In this document: piece after piece, positions 63,101-64,000 of the stretch
Numbering within the stretch: position 1 is the stretch's first letter
How the letters are laid out: every line of letters begins with the position of its first letter
From: Balanoglossus misakiensis
Lineage: Eukaryota; Hemichordata
Assembly (NCBI GenBank): GCA_040954595.2
Contig: CM082587.2
Location: 5,084,001 to 5,148,000, forward strand
DNA length: 64,000 nt
Direction of reading: 5' to 3'
Made by a program: the position numbers and the translations under genes
Notes under the pieces: generated by a model
What the model was told of the DNA's origin: nothing
The model's input: only the letters and a program-made list of their open reading frames with translations
The model's database searches: none

Positions 63101-63901
63101 GGTGGCCTCAAAGCTATCCTCTTTGCCGTTGCTCACCACCCTCTGCGCCTGCCCCGCAGTGGCGCCCCCATTCTTACTTTCCACGGACAGCCTGTTGCCC
63201 AGGCTCATCTTGACGTCTTCGTTTCCGTGGCTCCCGGCGTCTCGGCCCACTACCTCCTCCATGGTGATGTCGGACATGGCCGCGCCGCCCATCATGGTGA
63301 CGTGCAGGCTCTCCCCGAGGCTGACCCGCCGGTGGCTGCTGCGGTCCTCGCTCGGCTGCCGGATGGTGCTGCAGGGCAGCGGGGGAGGGCAGGCCGACGG
63401 GTTGAAGGGGGTGGAGGCCATGCGGGCGGCCGCCTGGAACTCCTTGCTGCCGTGGTGAGTGAACTGGGTCGTCTCGTAGGTGGTGGTGGTGTCGATCCTG
63501 TCGTGGATCTGCAGCATGTCTATGCCGTCCAACATGTCATTCTCCTGGAGGGTGAATTTACAAAAACGAGAACACTATAATGAATAGGAATACCAATGTC
63601 CATGATAGAAGCCAAACACTTTGCTGGTCTGTCGGGCTAATCAGAGCAGAAAAAAACACCATCCTTTGGGCTCTGGTTAGTCAAATTACTCCGGGCTGTT
63701 AAAAACCTGGATCACGGCGATATCACTTCATGGCATCTTACCATGTCTGCTTTACTTTCTTTGGCATCAGTGTATATTGGTACTTGGTTTTCTTGATCTT
63801 CCTGAGGCACGACGACTTCAAGGCCCTTCGCAGGCTGTAGCACACCGGCCAATGGCCGACGCTCTCCTGAGGCTGACAGCTTGAAATTGTTCTGTGTTGG
63901 T
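60154..63901 (-). CDS. BUB1: Mitotic checkpoint kinase BUB1 (C-terminal part; 5' end outside window)
   Basis: Minus-strand exons: 63742-63901, 63069-63544, 62069-62865, 61741-61952, 61226-61485, 60767-60944 and 60154-60450 (stop TGA at 60154-60156). All phases join, for ~792 residues; the first listed exon opens in phase 2, so the N-terminal TPR part lies upstream. The final ~315 residues are the kinase: LGKGAFAQIYQA (glycine loop), IILKVQQPAWPWEFY (ATP lysine), HADLKPDN (catalytic Asp), LIDFGQS (magnesium Asp), then GTTFTSSCNTSGFMCHEM, the BUB1-type activation segment, and the BUB1 C-lobe TDYYGIAATVFCMMFG. Every catalytic residue is present, so this is BUB1 rather than a BUBR1-type pseudokinase. 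BUB1 works at kinetochores in the spindle checkpoint and phosphorylates histone H2A. The central ~480 residues are Ser/Pro-rich and carry repeated DV-x-M-x-SP-like motifs. Confidence 0.92.
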
Positions 63902-64000
63902 CTGCAATCATGAAGAAACAAAGAGTGATACAAATAGTCATGTATAAGACCCATATTGTAAAGAATGAGTGACATGATATAGAATGCAGTTGCCTCAGGA
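63902..64000 (-). other. BUB1: BUB1 intron at the window edge
   Basis: Sequence upstream of the acceptor ATTGCAG that opens the exon at 63901. No exon is seen before the window ends. Confidence 0.6.

Noticed and set aside
63018-63580. Plus-strand frames of 117-146 codons opposite BUB1
   Set aside because: Antisense shadows of the BUB1 linker exon, whose splice phases and neighbours are consistent on the minus strand.
1-64000. tRNA genes, rRNA, CRISPR arrays, prokaryotic operons
   Set aside because: No cloverleaf with A and B boxes was found by eye, no regularly spaced repeats with unique spacers, and the genes are clearly spliced eukaryotic ones. Covariance-model scanning would be needed to exclude small RNAs.

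Overview
The window looks like a piece of a marine invertebrate animal chromosome, possibly a deuterostome such as a cephalochordate. The signs are intron-rich genes with canonical GT..AG splice sites, kilobase-scale AT-rich introns, many microsatellites, and clear animal orthologues: a LIM-homeobox gene, AXDND1, BUB1 and PGAP4. I cannot fix the phylum from sequence alone. All exon models were read by eye from splice sites and codon phase; there is no transcript support.

Layout. (1) 1-10.2 kb, plus strand: the 3' half of an Lhx6/8-Arrowhead LIM-homeobox gene (LIM2 exon, homeodomain exon and a short Cys-rich last exon, with all phases matching). (2) 10.2-17.5 kb: mostly non-genic, with a possible palindrome-ended element and one copy of a repeat of about 330 bp. 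(3) 17.6-21.8 kb, minus strand: two single-exon genes, a rhodopsin-class GPCR and a PGAP4/TMEM246-type glycosyltransferase. The second copy of the 330-bp repeat lies between them, so the repeat flanks the GPCR. (4) 24.7-36.1 kb, plus strand: a complete AXDND1-like gene of about 25 exons whose phases join without a break into about 1158 codons. (5) 37.5-55.8 kb, both strands: an accessory region holding at least five very small genes of one plan. Most have a signal-peptide exon, phase-1 Thr/Gly/Ser-rich module exons, and a last exon encoding a hydrophobic C-terminus with almost no tail (GPI-signal-like). (6) 56.9-58.2 kb, minus: an intronless SMP-30/gluconolactonase-family gene with an added C-terminal membrane segment. 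(7) 60.1-64 kb, minus: the 3' two-thirds of BUB1 with an intact kinase domain.

The most unusual part is the 37.5-55.8 kb cluster. The predicted mature proteins range from about 20 residues (CD52-sized) to about 100 residues (mucin-like). Two members begin with a coding exon of only five bases (ATG plus two bases), and several have TATA-like boxes. They look like a rapidly diversifying family of surface mini-mucins. The function is unknown, and two first exons and one last exon remain unresolved.
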